DNA of 50,248 bases from Pseudomonadota bacterium (GTDB lineage: Bacteria; Desulfobacterota; SM23-61), in contig JAHJQK010000215.1 of NCBI GenBank assembly GCA_018819135.1, forward strand, positions 1 to 50,248. Reading direction: 5' to 3'. Below the pieces are notes generated by a model. It did not search any database, was not told the DNA's origin, and was given only the letters and a program-made list of their open reading frames with translations. Numbering within the stretch: position 1 is the stretch's first letter; every line of letters starts with the position of its first letter. Below are positions 34,083 through 43,148 of the stretch, one piece after another. The translations under genes and the position numbers were made by a program.

Positions 34083-34682
34083 CTACCCGCTTTGGGGGAG
34101 TTCCTTCTTGAAGATGACTTCGTCGATCAAGCCGTATTCCTTGGCTTGTTCCCCGTTCATAAAAAAATCTCGTTCCGAATCCTTCTCAATTTTTTCGATA
34201 GGCTGTTGGGTATGGCGGGCCAAGATTTGATTGATTTCGTCTTTCATCCGCAGGATTTCTTTGGAGTGAATGGCGATGTCTGTGGCCTGTCCTTGCACCC
34301 CGCCCATAAGTTGGTGGATAAGGATGCGGGAGTGGGGGAGAGCAAAGCGTTTCCTGGGTTCGCCAGCCGCCAAAAGCACGGCAGCCATGCTGGCGGCCTG
34401 CCCCATACAAAGGGTCGAAATTTTGGGCTTGATGTATTGCATGGTATCGTAGATGGCCAACCCTGCAGTCACCAAACCCCCTGGGGAGTTGAGGTAGATA
34501 TGAATGTCTTTATCGGGGTCTTCAGCCTCCAGGAACAAAAGCTGGGCAATGATCAGGTTGGCCAGGTAATCATCGATGGGCGTTCCGATGAAAATAATCC
34601 GGTCTTTCAGGAGACGGGAATATATGTCATACGCCCGTTCCCCCCGGGAGGTCTGTTCGATAACCATGGGGATGAGATTCAT
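34083..34682 (-). CDS. clpP: ATP-dependent Clp protease proteolytic subunit
   Basis: 199 residues. The catalytic triad is S98 ([12 protein letters not shown]), H123 ([10 protein letters not shown]) and D172. The N-terminus [20 protein letters not shown] is canonical. The stretch [20 protein letters not shown] has E-P-R-K where many ClpP have G-x-x-G-K. It forms the tetradecameric chamber used by ClpX. Its ATG overlaps the tig stop (ATGA). Confidence 0.98.
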   Translation of the reverse strand: MNLIPMVIEQTSRGERAYDIYSRLLKDRIIFIGTPIDDYLANLIIAQLLFLEAEDPDKDIHIYLNSPGGLVTAGLAIYDTMQYIKPKISTLCMGQAASMAAVLLAAGEPRKRFALPHSRILIHQLMGGVQGQATDIAIHSKEILRMKDEINQILARHTQQPIEKIEKDSERDFFMNGEQAKEYGLIDEVIFKKELPQSG

Positions 34683-36013
34683 TCTGTTACCTCCGGAAAA
34701 GCCTCTACCGGTGTCGTTGGAAGGGCATTGATCCCTGTCCTTATTTTAGCTTGACTCATTAGAAAATCAAGGGTTTTTTCCTCTAGCATTTGCGCCCGTA
34801 GATCTTCCCCAAGGTCTTTTTTTTGGTAGAAATTTTTTACTGCTTCCACGCGCTGGTTGATCTGGGCTGCCAGCTTCTCAAATTTTTCTTCTATTTCGGC
34901 TTCACTGACCGATAATTTTTTCACCTCAGCGATCTTCTCCAGGATCAGGCTACCCTGTACGTCCCTTTCCGCCATTGGTTGGAAAGACTCACGGAGTTTC
35001 TGGCGGTCTACATTGGCTTCCTCGAGCTTCATTCCTTGCCGGGCCAAGCGGATTTCAGTTCTGGAGATGAGGTTTTGCACCTGCCGTTCGACCATGCTTT
35101 TGGGTACGGGGAATGGGTGTCTTGCTATGAGAAGATCGAGGATTTTCCCCTTGGCTGCCTGATGGGCTTGGTCTTTTTTCTGTTCTTCGAGGGTCTGGCG
35201 CAGGCGGGCTTTAAGGTCGGCGAGGGAATTGTAATCGCCAACGTCTTTGGCCAATTCATCATCCAGAGGGGGAAGAATCTTCTCTTTGATTTCTTTGACT
35301 TTGAGGTGGACATGGATTTCTTTGCCGGCCAGTTCTTTCTTGGAATAATTTTCGGGTAGAGTAAGGGGGATATCTTTCTCCTCGTTTTGGGAAAGGCCGA
35401 TTAACTGCAGGTCTAAATCTCCGACCAACGTTTTGGAAGCAGCTTCCACGAGATGGTTGTTGACCTTCCATCCCTCTAAGGGCTTTCCCGACAGGCTGCC
35501 CTCAAAATCGAGGATGACAAAGTCTTTCTCCTGGATGGGGCGAGGTACATCCAAGGGTTTCAGTTGGGCATGGGAGTCCTGAAGAATTTTGAGTTGGGCT
35601 TCGACTTCCTCATCAGAAACGCTGACCACGGGCATCTCTACTTCCAACCCCAAGTATCTATCGACTGTGACTTGAGGTTTCACTTCAACCGTAACGGTAT
35701 AAGTAAAATCCTTTCCTTCCTCAAAGACCCGGTCAAGGACTGTGGGTTCGGCAACGGGCAAAAGGTGATGTTCTGCCACGGCTTTCCTGAAAGAATCTAT
35801 GATCAGCTTGGAAGCAACCTCTTCCTCAATTTTAGTCTTATAATAGCGGCTAAGGATAGACCGGGGGACCTTCCCAGGACGAAATCCTTTGAGTTTTACA
35901 TTCTGGTTTAATGTCCGGTAGGTAGACTCCAGTTCTTCGGCAACAGTGTTGCTGGGGATTTCGAAGAAGATTTTTTTTTCATATGGGCTGATGGTTTCGA
36001 TTTGTACCTTCAT
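34679..36013 (-). CDS. tig: Trigger factor (ribosome-bound chaperone)
   Basis: 444 residues from the ATG at 36013, with GAGGT four bases upstream; a GTG two codons earlier is unlikely. The ribosome-binding loop is [12 protein letters not shown] (G-F-R-x-G-x-x-P). The PPIase-like domain follows ([15 protein letters not shown]), then the long helical chaperone arm with [14 protein letters not shown]. It is first in the tig-clpP-clpX operon. A CACAGAG repeat arm lies in its upstream region, and no consensus promoter is seen. Confidence 0.97.
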   Translation of the reverse strand: MKVQIETISPYEKKIFFEIPSNTVAEELESTYRTLNQNVKLKGFRPGKVPRSILSRYYKTKIEEEVASKLIIDSFRKAVAEHHLLPVAEPTVLDRVFEEGKDFTYTVTVEVKPQVTVDRYLGLEVEMPVVSVSDEEVEAQLKILQDSHAQLKPLDVPRPIQEKDFVILDFEGSLSGKPLEGWKVNNHLVEAASKTLVGDLDLQLIGLSQNEEKDIPLTLPENYSKKELAGKEIHVHLKVKEIKEKILPPLDDELAKDVGDYNSLADLKARLRQTLEEQKKDQAHQAAKGKILDLLIARHPFPVPKSMVERQVQNLISRTEIRLARQGMKLEEANVDRQKLRESFQPMAERDVQGSLILEKIAEVKKLSVSEAEIEEKFEKLAAQINQRVEAVKNFYQKKDLGEDLRAQMLEEKTLDFLMSQAKIRTGINALPTTPVEAFPEVTE

Positions 36014-36399
36014 GCGCACCTCTTTAACGGATGAATAGATCTCTTTACCCCAGAGGCCACAGAGGGCACAGAGAATAATGCCTTTCCTTCAGGGAAGGGG
36101 ACGTGAAAGAATGCTTTCCCAACTTTCCAATCAAAGGGAGGTAATTCCTCTTGGAGTTCTGTGAGCTGCGGTCGATGATCGTGAAACAAAAGTTTAAATT
36201 AATTTATCAAAATTATAAGGGAAAGTCAAATTATCTATTGCCGAACTCCGAATGCGGATGGCGGAATTCAAGAAGAGGCCATTTTCTACGCCCCAGCATG
36301 TTGATTGATCGGCAGGAAAAGTTAAATGATCATCCCGGATTCAGCGATCCGCAATTGCCATAAAGGAGAGAAGGATGCTATGATCTTTACGGAGGTAGG
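36014..36399. other. Gene-free stretch upstream of tig
   Basis: CAGAGGCCACAGAGGGCACA at about 36052-36071 is a lone arm of the CACAGAG repeat family seen at 3934-4144. A 70-codon frame at 36151-36363 has a biased composition and no family features. Nothing else is recognised. Confidence 0.5.
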
Positions 36400-36552
36400 A
36401 TGATCCCCACGCCCAATGAATGTTGCGCTCTTTTGCAGGCCTATAAGGTTCCTGAACATATCATCCGACAAACCAGAATCCCTTATTTCCCTTCAGCCTA
36501 CTACTTTCCCGAGGGGGGAGCAAGCCTCTCCGGAAAGTTCATCAAGCCGTGA
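36400..36552 (+). pseudogene. 5' remnant of an HD-domain (HDIG) protein gene
   Basis: GGAGGTAGG precedes an ATG and 50 codons. The first about 24 residues, MIPTPNECCALLQAYKVPEH, match the usual start of HDIG-type hydrolases (IPT..EC..LL..Y.VPEHI..H). The rest is unrelated, runs through the 3' end of the opposite DUF3108 gene and stops. The H-HD metal site is gone. Confidence 0.5.
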
Positions 36553-37349
36553 TAAGTAAGCTTGCCCTTAACATCACCGAAGAAGCGGATATCTTTGACC
36601 ACCCCTGAGATCGGGACGAGTTCTCGGTTAAACCAGATTTCCAATTCCCCCTTTTTCCGGCCCCACATTTCTCTATTTAAAAGAATCCGAACGAAGTAGT
36701 CTTTCCCCGATTTATCGGTTTCCTCCGCCCGTTTGATTTCAGTTTCCTCTTTTGAAGCCACGCGCCAACGGATCGTCTCTTCCCCTTTCCTGGGCAAAGT
36801 CCTTAAAATAAATTCTTTTCCTGGTTCGACTTTGCCATACACCCCAAAACGGAAATTATAAAAGGCGGTTACTGGGTCATCGTAGAGGATCCCGGGGGGA
36901 ATTTCCAGCTCTTCGCGGTTTTTCTCTCCTTCTTTTTCAATCTCAATTGATACCTTACGGGCGGCATAATCGTACACCGTGGTTTTTTTGCGGAACCATT
37001 CCCCGATGATGGAATTCTCCTCAAAACGAAGGGGAATAAGCCTCTGGCCGTTATTGATCGTGCCCATCGTGGACCGATAAACTTCCCGCCGATAACGGGT
37101 GAGCCATCCCACTAAGCCGTCGGCTTTGCCCTCGTGGAAAACCATGTATTTGTCGTTTCCCAAATTACGAAAATTGGCCATTCCTCCTCCGACTGGAAAA
37201 AATATCCAGAATCCAACCTTACATTCTAACACTTCTCCGGAAAACCCTTGCCCAATTGGATCCGCCGTATTCTCCCCCCGGGAAATACCGGGAAGAAGGA
37301 AGAAAAGGAAAAGCCAAAAGGAGGTGATGAAATTGACTTTTTGCATCAT
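36501..37349 (-). CDS. DUF3108 protein, exported
   Basis: About 282 residues. The start at 37349 (or 37346) gives a clean signal peptide (VNFITSFWLFLFFLLPGISRG). The longer frame to a TTG at 37439 would start upstream of the -35 box, so it is excluded. The beta-rich body, with FHEGKADGLVGWLTRYRREV, LYDDPVTAFYNFRFG and LEIWFNRELVPISG, follows DUF3108, a periplasmic or outer-membrane-linked beta family of unknown role. It is divergent from the flavoprotein gene, and each has its own promoter. Confidence 0.75.
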   Translation of the reverse strand: MMQKVNFITSFWLFLFFLLPGISRGENTADPIGQGFSGEVLECKVGFWIFFPVGGGMANFRNLGNDKYMVFHEGKADGLVGWLTRYRREVYRSTMGTINNGQRLIPLRFEENSIIGEWFRKKTTVYDYAARKVSIEIEKEGEKNREELEIPPGILYDDPVTAFYNFRFGVYGKVEPGKEFILRTLPRKGEETIRWRVASKEETEIKRAEETDKSGKDYFVRILLNREMWGRKKGELEIWFNRELVPISGVVKDIRFFGDVKGKLTYHGLMNFPERLAPPSGK

Positions 37350-37380
37350 AGCCGCAGAATCCTTATTGCACTCAATAAAA

Positions 37381-37409
37381 ATATTAAGAGGGGTATAAAA
37401 ATCTGTCAA
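37381..37409 (-). promoter_or_regulatory. Sigma-70 promoter of the DUF3108 gene
   Basis: On the minus strand TTGACA (37404-37409), 17 bases, TAATAT (37381-37386). The start point near 37374 leaves about 25 nt before the ATG. Confidence 0.8.
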
Positions 37410-37474
37410 GAAAATTTCCTCAGATCTCCCCCTGGCCAAACTTCTAAAGCAGTGTTAAGTTGGAATTATTATTG

Positions 37475-37480
37475 TATAAT
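37475..37480 (+). promoter_or_regulatory. -10 element of the flavoprotein gene
   Basis: TATAAT preceded by TTG, about 30 bases before the ATG at 37511; no clear -35. It is divergent from the DUF3108 promoter about 65 bases away. Confidence 0.45.
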
Positions 37481-37510
37481 AAAAAACATCAATCAACCCG
37501 GGAGAAAAAG

Positions 37511-38716
37511 ATGACGACCTATCTGATCATCGGGAATGGGGTGGCGGGCAACTCGGCGGCAGAAAGCATCCGGAAAATCGATTCTCAGGGAAATATTTTG
37601 ATGTTTTCCAGGGAAAAATATTATTTTTATTATGTGCCGGCGCTACCAGAGTATTTAGCCGGGCGGAAGCAAGTGAAAGATTTTACGATCCACAATGAGA
37701 AATGGTATGACCAAAACCGGATAGAACTACATTTAGCCACCGAGATTGTTGAGGTCGAAGCCCCGCAAAAAGCGGTTGTCGCCAAGAGCGGAAGGAGATT
37801 TCCCTATGACCAACTCCTGCTGGCCTGCGGCGGAAACAGTTTCCTCCTCCCCATTCCGGGATCACAATCCCCAGGGGTTTATACGCTGCGGACGATTGAG
37901 GACACCGAGCGCATTCGCCGGAGAGCTCAACAATGCCAAAAAGCGGTTGTGATCGGCGGCGGATTGCTCGGCCTGGAGGCAGGAAACGGCTTGCGCCAGG
38001 TTGGATTGGAAGTTTCCGTGGTCGAGTTTTTTCCAAGACTTCTTCCGCGGCAGATGGATGTTGCCGGAGCTGCCCTGCTCAAAAGCCAGATGGAGGAAAT
38101 GGGGTTTCGCTTTTTCCTGGGGGCCAAGATCCAAGAAATCATTCCCGAAAAAGATGGCTTTTGGGTCTGCCTGGAAGGAGGGGAGAGGTTAAAAACGGAA
38201 ATGGTGCTAATTTCCGCGGGGGTCAGGCCAGAAGTGGCCTTAAAAAAATCTTTGGACCTACAAGTTGACCAAGGGGTCAAAGTAGATGATGGGATGAGAA
38301 CTGGGCTGGAAGGGATTTTCGCTGCCGGGGATCTCGTAGAACATAGAGGGAGATATTATGGGATCTGGCCGGCATCCATGGAGCAGGGAAGAGTCGCCGG
38401 GTCCAATATGGCGGGGCAAGAGCTGCGGTACCAGGGGACGGTGCCTGCCAATGCCCTCAAAGTGGCGGGGATTGACTTGGTGGCAGCGGGGGAGATTGAC
38501 TCCGAAGCAAAGATGGAAGCGATCGTTATGAAAGATGAAGCCAGAAGGACCTACCGGAAATTGGTCTTGAAGGATAATGTGATCGTGGGAGCGATTCTGC
38601 TCGGAGATACCCGGGGCAATGACGAAATTCAAAAGGCGATTCAATTGCAAAAAGATGTATCCGCCTTCAAAGGAAGCCTGGGTAGCCAAACGTTTGACTT
38701 TTCAAAACTGAAATAG
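37511..38716 (+). CDS. NAD(P)/FAD-dependent oxidoreductase (NirB/rubredoxin reductase-like)
   Basis: 401 residues from the ATG at 37511, with GGGAG upstream and the FAD motif right at the start (YLIIGNGVAGNSAAESIRKI). The second dinucleotide fold is VVIGGGLLGLEAGNGLRQVG, and the C-terminal FAD motif is GIFAAGDLVEHRG. There is no redox-active cysteine pair. This is the small-ferredoxin/rubredoxin reductase and NirB N-terminal architecture. It moves electrons from NAD(P)H to an iron-sulfur or rubredoxin partner in the cytoplasm. A hydrolase relic follows, then an AOR gene; the spacing does not suggest one operon. Confidence 0.88.
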   Translation: MTTYLIIGNGVAGNSAAESIRKIDSQGNILMFSREKYYFYYVPALPEYLAGRKQVKDFTIHNEKWYDQNRIELHLATEIVEVEAPQKAVVAKSGRRFPYDQLLLACGGNSFLLPIPGSQSPGVYTLRTIEDTERIRRRAQQCQKAVVIGGGLLGLEAGNGLRQVGLEVSVVEFFPRLLPRQMDVAGAALLKSQMEEMGFRFFLGAKIQEIIPEKDGFWVCLEGGERLKTEMVLISAGVRPEVALKKSLDLQVDQGVKVDDGMRTGLEGIFAAGDLVEHRGRYYGIWPASMEQGRVAGSNMAGQELRYQGTVPANALKVAGIDLVAAGEIDSEAKMEAIVMKDEARRTYRKLVLKDNVIVGAILLGDTRGNDEIQKAIQLQKDVSAFKGSLGSQTFDFSKLK

Positions 38717-38968
38717 GTAAGATCGTATCGAGGTAGCGTTTTTGAAAAGGACCGCACTGCGCCCCTGGAGCAAGTGCAGCGTCTTTGTGCCAAGATGCGT
38801 TCGGCGGGGAAAAGCTGTGAACTCTAGACCATTCCCGGAGCCGGCCATGTTTTTAATTTCCGCGATGAGGAAAAGGGGCAAATCGCCTGGGAAAAAACAT
38901 GGCAATTTTTGCAAGATCACGTCAAAAAGCCACTCTTGGGAGCAACGGAGAGGGGTCAGGGGCAATAA
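38717..38968 (+). pseudogene. C-terminal relic of an alpha/beta hydrolase (dienelactone hydrolase/esterase type)
   Basis: One frame reads EKDRTAPLEQVQRLCAKMRS AG then, after an in-frame TAG, TIPGAGHVFNFRDEEKG and a helix ending at TAA (38966-38968). The D...GAGH pair corresponds to the catalytic Asp and His of the fold. The nucleophile region is missing, and the internal stop confirms decay. It begins right after the flavoprotein stop codon. Confidence 0.65.
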
Positions 38969-39240
38969 AAAACTTTCCCTCAATCTCGTGAAAGCCCCTT
39001 TTACCCTGTTGATTCTCTTGCGGCAATTGAATATACTTAAATTAACTTTTTAACTTCAACCCTGTAACTTTTACGCTATACTTTCCAGGATGGTATTGGC
39101 CTGGATAAGGAATTCAGCGGCCATTTTTTCTAAAAAACGAAAAAGGAGGGAAACCAAGACAAAGTTCAGGTCGACATGGGGTACAGTGAATAAACTCCAG
39201 GGATTGGCCCTGGCAACTTTCAAGGAGAGGAGGCAAGAAC
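38969..39240. other. Spacer before the AOR gene
   Basis: 272 bases without a gene. It ends in a good ribosome binding site (AAGGAGAGGAGGC). No confident promoter was found. Confidence 0.4.
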
Positions 39241-41004
39241 ATGTGGATTCTGCGATTAAACATGAATGACCACACTTATCGCCTTAGTGGAGTTCCGGAA
39301 GCCTACAAGAATCTGGGGGGACGAGGTGCGACCTCTACCATTGTCCAAGATGAAGTTCCCCCGCTCTGTCATCCCCTTGGCCCTAACAACAAACTCGTTT
39401 TTGCTCCTGGCATCGTGACCGGCACGGCGGCGGCCACATCGGCCCGCGTTTCTGCTGGGGCTAAGTCCTGGCTAACAGGCGGCATAAAAGAATCCAATGC
39501 CGGCTCATCTTGGGCATCATACCTCGCGAATATGGGCATCAAAGCCTTGATCGTGGAAGGGCAGCCTAAGGAGAAAGGCCAATATTGGATCGCCCATCTA
39601 ACCTGGGATGATAAAGCTGGCAAACCCAAAGTTGAATTCTTCCCCGCCGACCCCTACCGGGGGAAAGATTTGTATGAAGTCTTCCCCAAAGTATACGAAA
39701 AGTTTGGGGCGAGGGCGGCCATTGCCGGTTGCGGCATGGCCGGTGAATACGGATATGGCAACTCGGGGATTGCGTACAATGACCTCGGCAAACGCCCCAG
39801 CCGGTATTCCGGGCGCGGCGGTTTGGGCGCAGTTATGGCCAGTAAAGGGCTCAAGTTCGTCGTATTAGACAGTAAAGGGGCTCCCGGCGTAACCATCGCT
39901 AACCAGGGGCTGTTTGACCAGGGTGCTAAGAAATTAGCGGATGCCTTGCGCGAACACGCCATTACCAAGCCCAAAGGGGGCCTGAATACCTACGGCACAG
40001 CCATCCTCATTAACATCTTAAATGAGGCTGGCGGTCTACCCACCCGCAATTTTTCCAGCGGCCGTTTTGAGGGGGCAGCCAAAATCGCCGGCGAAGCCAT
40101 CTTCGAGGGGGTCAAAAACCGTGTGGGCAAAGAAGTATATAACCATGCCTGCAGCCCCGGATGCATCATTCAGTGTTCAAACACCTGGTACAAAACCGAC
40201 GGCACGGAGCATGCCTCTTGTGTGGAATATGAATCAGACTGGGCTCTGGGTGCCAACTGCGGCATTGACAGCCTGGACGATGTGGCGGAAATGGTGCGCC
40301 TGTGCAACGCCTATGGTCTGGACACCATTGAGGCCGGTACTACCCTGGCTGTGGCCATGGAAGCCGGCGTCATCCCGTTTGGAAATGGGAAGAAAGCCAT
40401 TGAGTTAGTCCATGAAATGGGCAAAGGCACACCCATGGGACGTATCTTAGGGAGTGGCACCGAGTTCGCCGGCAGGGCCTTCGGCGTAACCCGCGTCGCA
40501 ACAGTGAAGAGACAAAGCATGCCTGCCTATGAGCCGCGCGCGGTCAAAGGGATTGGCATTACCTATGCGACCACCACCATGGGCGCCGACCACACCGCCG
40601 GCTACACCATCGCTCCCGAGATCCTCAGCGTGGGTGGCAAAGTAGACCCCCTCAGCCCCGAAGGCAAGGCTGCTCTCAGCCGGGGCTTCCAGGCCACCAC
40701 CGCCTTTATTGACTCCACCGGCCACTGTCTATTTATCGCTTTTGCCATTCTGGACATCGCCAGCGGCTTCGAAGGGATGATGGAGGAGTGCAACGGCGTC
40801 CTCGGGACCAACTGGAAATCAGAGGATGCGGCCAAGATTGGGGGAGAGATCCTGCGCAAGGAGCGGACCTTCAATGAGGCGGCCGGTATCGGCAAGGAAG
40901 AAGACCGGGTGCCCGAATTCATGAAGTTCGAACCCCTTCCGCCTCATAACCAAGTCTTTGACGTGCCCGACAAAGTGCTGGACTCCGTTTATGGTGAATT
41001 GTAG
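39241..41004 (+). CDS. Aldehyde:ferredoxin oxidoreductase family protein
   Basis: 587 residues. The N-terminal domain LGGRGATSTIVQDEVPPLCHP and GTAAATSARVSAGAKSWLTG bind the two pterins. Cluster ligands are in ACSPGCIIQCSNTW (C-x3-C-x3-C), with another C in CLFIAFAILD. KGIGITYATTTMGADHTAGYT is the domain 2/3 signature. The C-x3-C-x3-C spacing marks an AOR subgroup different from the C-x2-C-x3-C enzymes of Pyrococcus. Tungsten or molybdenum bis-pterin is expected. GGAGAGGAGGC precedes the ATG. Two MoaD-like genes follow, separated by a terminator-like hairpin, suggesting a link to pterin cofactor supply. The aldehyde substrate is unknown. Confidence 0.93.
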   Translation: MWILRLNMNDHTYRLSGVPEAYKNLGGRGATSTIVQDEVPPLCHPLGPNNKLVFAPGIVTGTAAATSARVSAGAKSWLTGGIKESNAGSSWASYLANMGIKALIVEGQPKEKGQYWIAHLTWDDKAGKPKVEFFPADPYRGKDLYEVFPKVYEKFGARAAIAGCGMAGEYGYGNSGIAYNDLGKRPSRYSGRGGLGAVMASKGLKFVVLDSKGAPGVTIANQGLFDQGAKKLADALREHAITKPKGGLNTYGTAILINILNEAGGLPTRNFSSGRFEGAAKIAGEAIFEGVKNRVGKEVYNHACSPGCIIQCSNTWYKTDGTEHASCVEYESDWALGANCGIDSLDDVAEMVRLCNAYGLDTIEAGTTLAVAMEAGVIPFGNGKKAIELVHEMGKGTPMGRILGSGTEFAGRAFGVTRVATVKRQSMPAYEPRAVKGIGITYATTTMGADHTAGYTIAPEILSVGGKVDPLSPEGKAALSRGFQATTAFIDSTGHCLFIAFAILDIASGFEGMMEECNGVLGTNWKSEDAAKIGGEILRKERTFNEAAGIGKEEDRVPEFMKFEPLPPHNQVFDVPDKVLDSVYGEL

Positions 41005-41059
41005 AGCATTGGAAATGGTCCCGCTGCTCTGTTGAATTCAGCCGGAAAAAAATGGCCAG

Positions 41060-41093
41060 TGCGGACAGGCAAAAGTCGTCCTGTCCGCATTTT
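41060..41093 (+). terminator. Terminator-like hairpin between the AOR and moaD-like genes
   Basis: TGCGGACAGG (41060-41069) and CCTGTCCGCA (41080-41089) pair perfectly across a 10-nt loop, followed by TTTT. Partial termination here would set the AOR transcript above that of the small genes. Confidence 0.75.
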
Positions 41094-41116
41094 GGCCGAA
41101 CCTTCCCCCTGAGGAG

Positions 41117-41359
41117 ATGATGCACATCCACGTGAAACTTTTTGCTGCTCTGGGACGCCATATCGTCGGCGGGATGACAGGAGCCCCTTTATCTTTGGAG
41201 GTACCCGATGAGACCACGATCGCTGACCTGGTGCGCCAGTTGAATTTGCCTCGGGAAGAGGTGAAGGTAATTTTTGTCAACGGGCGCACCCGTCCCCTGG
41301 ATTGGCCTTTGCAACCTGAGGACGAGGTAGGCATTTTTCCCCCAATTGGAGGAGGGTAA
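41117..41359 (+). CDS. MoaD/ThiS-family sulfur carrier
   Basis: 80 residues (an adjacent ATG at 41120 is equally possible; GAGGAG precedes). Beta-grasp pattern IHVKLFAALGRHI, then VIFVNGRTR and DEVGIFPPIGGG. The C-terminal Gly-Gly is the site of thiocarboxylate formation. It likely supplies sulfur to the molybdopterin/tungstopterin used by the upstream AOR. The next gene starts one base after its stop. Confidence 0.88.
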   Translation: MMHIHVKLFAALGRHIVGGMTGAPLSLEVPDETTIADLVRQLNLPREEVKVIFVNGRTRPLDWPLQPEDEVGIFPPIGGG

Positions 41360-41360
41360 A

Positions 41361-41729
41361 ATGTCTGACATCTCAGTAGAAGTCTGGTTATACGGTCCTC
41401 TGGCCCGATACGGAAAGGAAGCCGATCAGGGGAGCTTCGCCAACTTACAAATGAGTCTTCCTCAAGGAAGCACCATCGCGGATCTCCTGCAACGCCTGGA
41501 AATTCATGATGGCGAGCGCGGGATTACCTTCATCAACGGGCAATTGAGTGCCATGCCAGGCCTCAAGCCAGACCTGAAGTATATCCTGAACGATGGGGAT
41601 CGGGTAGGCATCTTCCATCCCCAAAGCATGTGGCCATTCCAGTACCGCCATGGCGTAAAGATGACGGACGAAATGTCACAGGTTGTGACCGCAGAAAAAG
41701 ACTCCGGCCTGCACCATACGTATGAATAA
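41361..41729 (+). CDS. Second MoaD-like beta-grasp protein without C-terminal Gly-Gly
   Basis: 122 residues from the ATG at 41361, whose ribosome binding site (GGAGGAGGG) lies inside the end of the preceding gene. ISVEVWLYGPLARYG, STIADLLQRLEI, GITFINGQLS and DGDRVGIFHPQS follow the MoaD fold. At the point where MoaD ends in GG the chain goes on with MWPFQYRHGVKMTDEM and about 20 more residues. It cannot act as a thiocarboxylate carrier unless cleaved. It may be a structural partner of the AOR or of the true carrier. Confidence 0.75.
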   Translation: MSDISVEVWLYGPLARYGKEADQGSFANLQMSLPQGSTIADLLQRLEIHDGERGITFINGQLSAMPGLKPDLKYILNDGDRVGIFHPQSMWPFQYRHGVKMTDEMSQVVTAEKDSGLHHTYE

Positions 41730-41804
41730 AAATGGATTAAGACCTTCCCATCAATCGCCAAACCCGCAGGAGCCACCCTTGCCCTGAACCGGAGAGCGCA
41801 TCGT

Positions 41805-41984
41805 TTAGACTTCTACCTCGACGAAATAAATATTATTAACTTCTGCGTTTTCGCCCATAACCATCTTTACCCAGTTCATGATGGATTCCTTGTTTATTCT
41901 TTCCTGATTTTTTCGTCTCTCGGGTAATGTCCCGATAAAATGGACCTCTCCGCTTTTATCATTCCAATAGAATTCGTAAGCCAT
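41805..41984 (-). CDS. Conserved hypothetical protein, 59 residues
   Basis: MAYEFYWNDKSGEVHFIGTL is followed by PERRKNQERINKESIMNWVK and an acidic strand ending NIYFVEVEV. From memory, the pattern 'IG.LPERR..PERI..ESI..W' occurs in short proteins of Desulfobacterota. It has no membrane segment or metal motif. The ATG at 41984 follows another ATG at 41987; GAGG lies upstream. It is convergent with the MoaD-like gene. The function is unknown. Confidence 0.65.
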   Translation of the reverse strand: MAYEFYWNDKSGEVHFIGTLPERRKNQERINKESIMNWVKMVMGENAEVNNIYFVEVEV

Positions 41985-41987
41985 CAT

Positions 41988-42314
41988 TCTATAATCCTCT
42001 ATTCCGAATAATTCTTATGATTAAGAAACACTTTTAATGAAAAATCATCAATAACGATTAATAACATAAAATAAAAAGCAGAAATAGTAGAGACTGTTAC
42101 GATAAAAACAAATTTCCTTTTAATTTCCATAAAATGATCCAGATTTTTGATAAGCACAATAAAACGATAAATTACTCTAATCTAAATCCAAAAATTTATG
42201 GGCAAAAACCATAACACATTGGAAATTGACGGTTCTTTTCCCTGAAATTATTTTTTAGGACTTAATTTTCGTTTTTTATCGTAACAGTCTCTATTAAATT
42301 TATGATATTTGAAA
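41988..42314. other. AT-rich gene-free stretch containing a MITE-like element
   Basis: The element occupies 42088-42293. The remaining about 120 bases are AT-rich without recognisable content. Confidence 0.5.
42088..42293. mobile_element. 206-bp MITE-like element with perfect 21-bp terminal inverted repeats
   Basis: The ends at 42088-42108 and 42273-42293 are exact reverse complements (TAGAGACTGTTACG followed by ATAAAAA). The outermost bases are TA at both ends, as for elements inserted at TA sites by IS630/mariner-type transposases. The interior is AT-rich and non-coding. No matching transposase lies in the window. Confidence 0.7.
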
Positions 42315-43148
42315 TTACTTCTTCTTTGTAGCGTATACTTGAGCCGGGGGAATTTGATTTTCTGGAACTTCTAAGGCCAAAGCCATTTCCCGCAATTTCG
42401 CTTGAATCTTACGGACATTTTTCGGTCCCATACGAATGAGATGCTTTTGAGCATCACTTAGATCTTCCAAATAGTCGTCTACCATCCGATAATTGATGCC
42501 TTCTTCCTCTTCTTCCAATAATATTTTACCCTCTATAATCGGCGCACGTAGCAGCTCTACCATGGCCCTAACAAGAGTCTCCTGGAAATCCCGGTTTGGA
42601 TAGCCCAACTCGCGATACGCCCCTTGAAAATACAGTTTTAATTCTTTATAAACCCTGATGGAGGCTTGGGCGTCTAAAGAGGAAAAAACATCGGCAACCA
42701 GATTATATCTGTTGAAACCTTGGGGGTCCAAGTAAAGCTTTGGGCTTTTTCCAGTCACTTCAAATCCTTTTTGCGGAGACAAAAAACCCAGGTGAGCTCG
42801 TGGACTTAAACCATCGGCGATATTGTCCACCGCCGCAGTGATGATCCGGATAATATTTTCATTTTTTAACCACTCACCGATTTTGGGGTGGGGGGATAGG
42901 TCTTTTGTTCCTTTGCGCATCCTTTCGTCGCTTTTCTCGAGCCCGACATAAGGAATCGGAGAAATTCCTTTTTCTTTTTCCTGGAGGGCTTGAGGTGAAG
43001 GGGGCAGAGGGGATTCTTTTTCTCCGGGCGGCCCGATAGGGGTGGGTTCTTCCGATGGATGATAGAAAAAAAGATAGAATGCCAGACCTATTCCTATAAA
43101 GATTAAGAGCACCAAACCGATCAAAATTTTTTTAGTATTGTTTTCCAT
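42315..43148 (-). CDS. DUF3014 protein, membrane-anchored
   Basis: 277 residues from the ATG at 43148; the frame opens three codons earlier at a TTG. An N-terminal membrane anchor (ILIGLVLLIFIGIGLAFYLFF) is followed by a proline-rich linker and a mostly helical domain. KIGEWLKNENIIRIITAAVD, DNIADGLSPRAHLGFL and GYPNRDFQETLVRAMVELL identify DUF3014. Family members sit in the envelope with an unknown role. It is a single gene; the MITE-like element lies just beyond its stop codon. Confidence 0.75.
   Translation of the reverse strand: MENNTKKILIGLVLLIFIGIGLAFYLFFYHPSEEPTPIGPPGEKESPLPPSPQALQEKEKGISPIPYVGLEKSDERMRKGTKDLSPHPKIGEWLKNENIIRIITAAVDNIADGLSPRAHLGFLSPQKGFEVTGKSPKLYLDPQGFNRYNLVADVFSSLDAQASIRVYKELKLYFQGAYRELGYPNRDFQETLVRAMVELLRAPIIEGKILLEEEEEGINYRMVDDYLEDLSDAQKHLIRMGPKNVRKIQAKLREMALALEVPENQIPPAQVYATKKK

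Noticed and set aside
36151-36363. 70-codon plus-strand frame upstream of the HD remnant
   Set aside because: No motif, odd composition and no start signal; treated as non-coding.
37350-37439. N-terminal extension of the DUF3108 protein to a TTG
   Set aside because: It would begin upstream of the -35 box of a strong promoter and bury the signal peptide.
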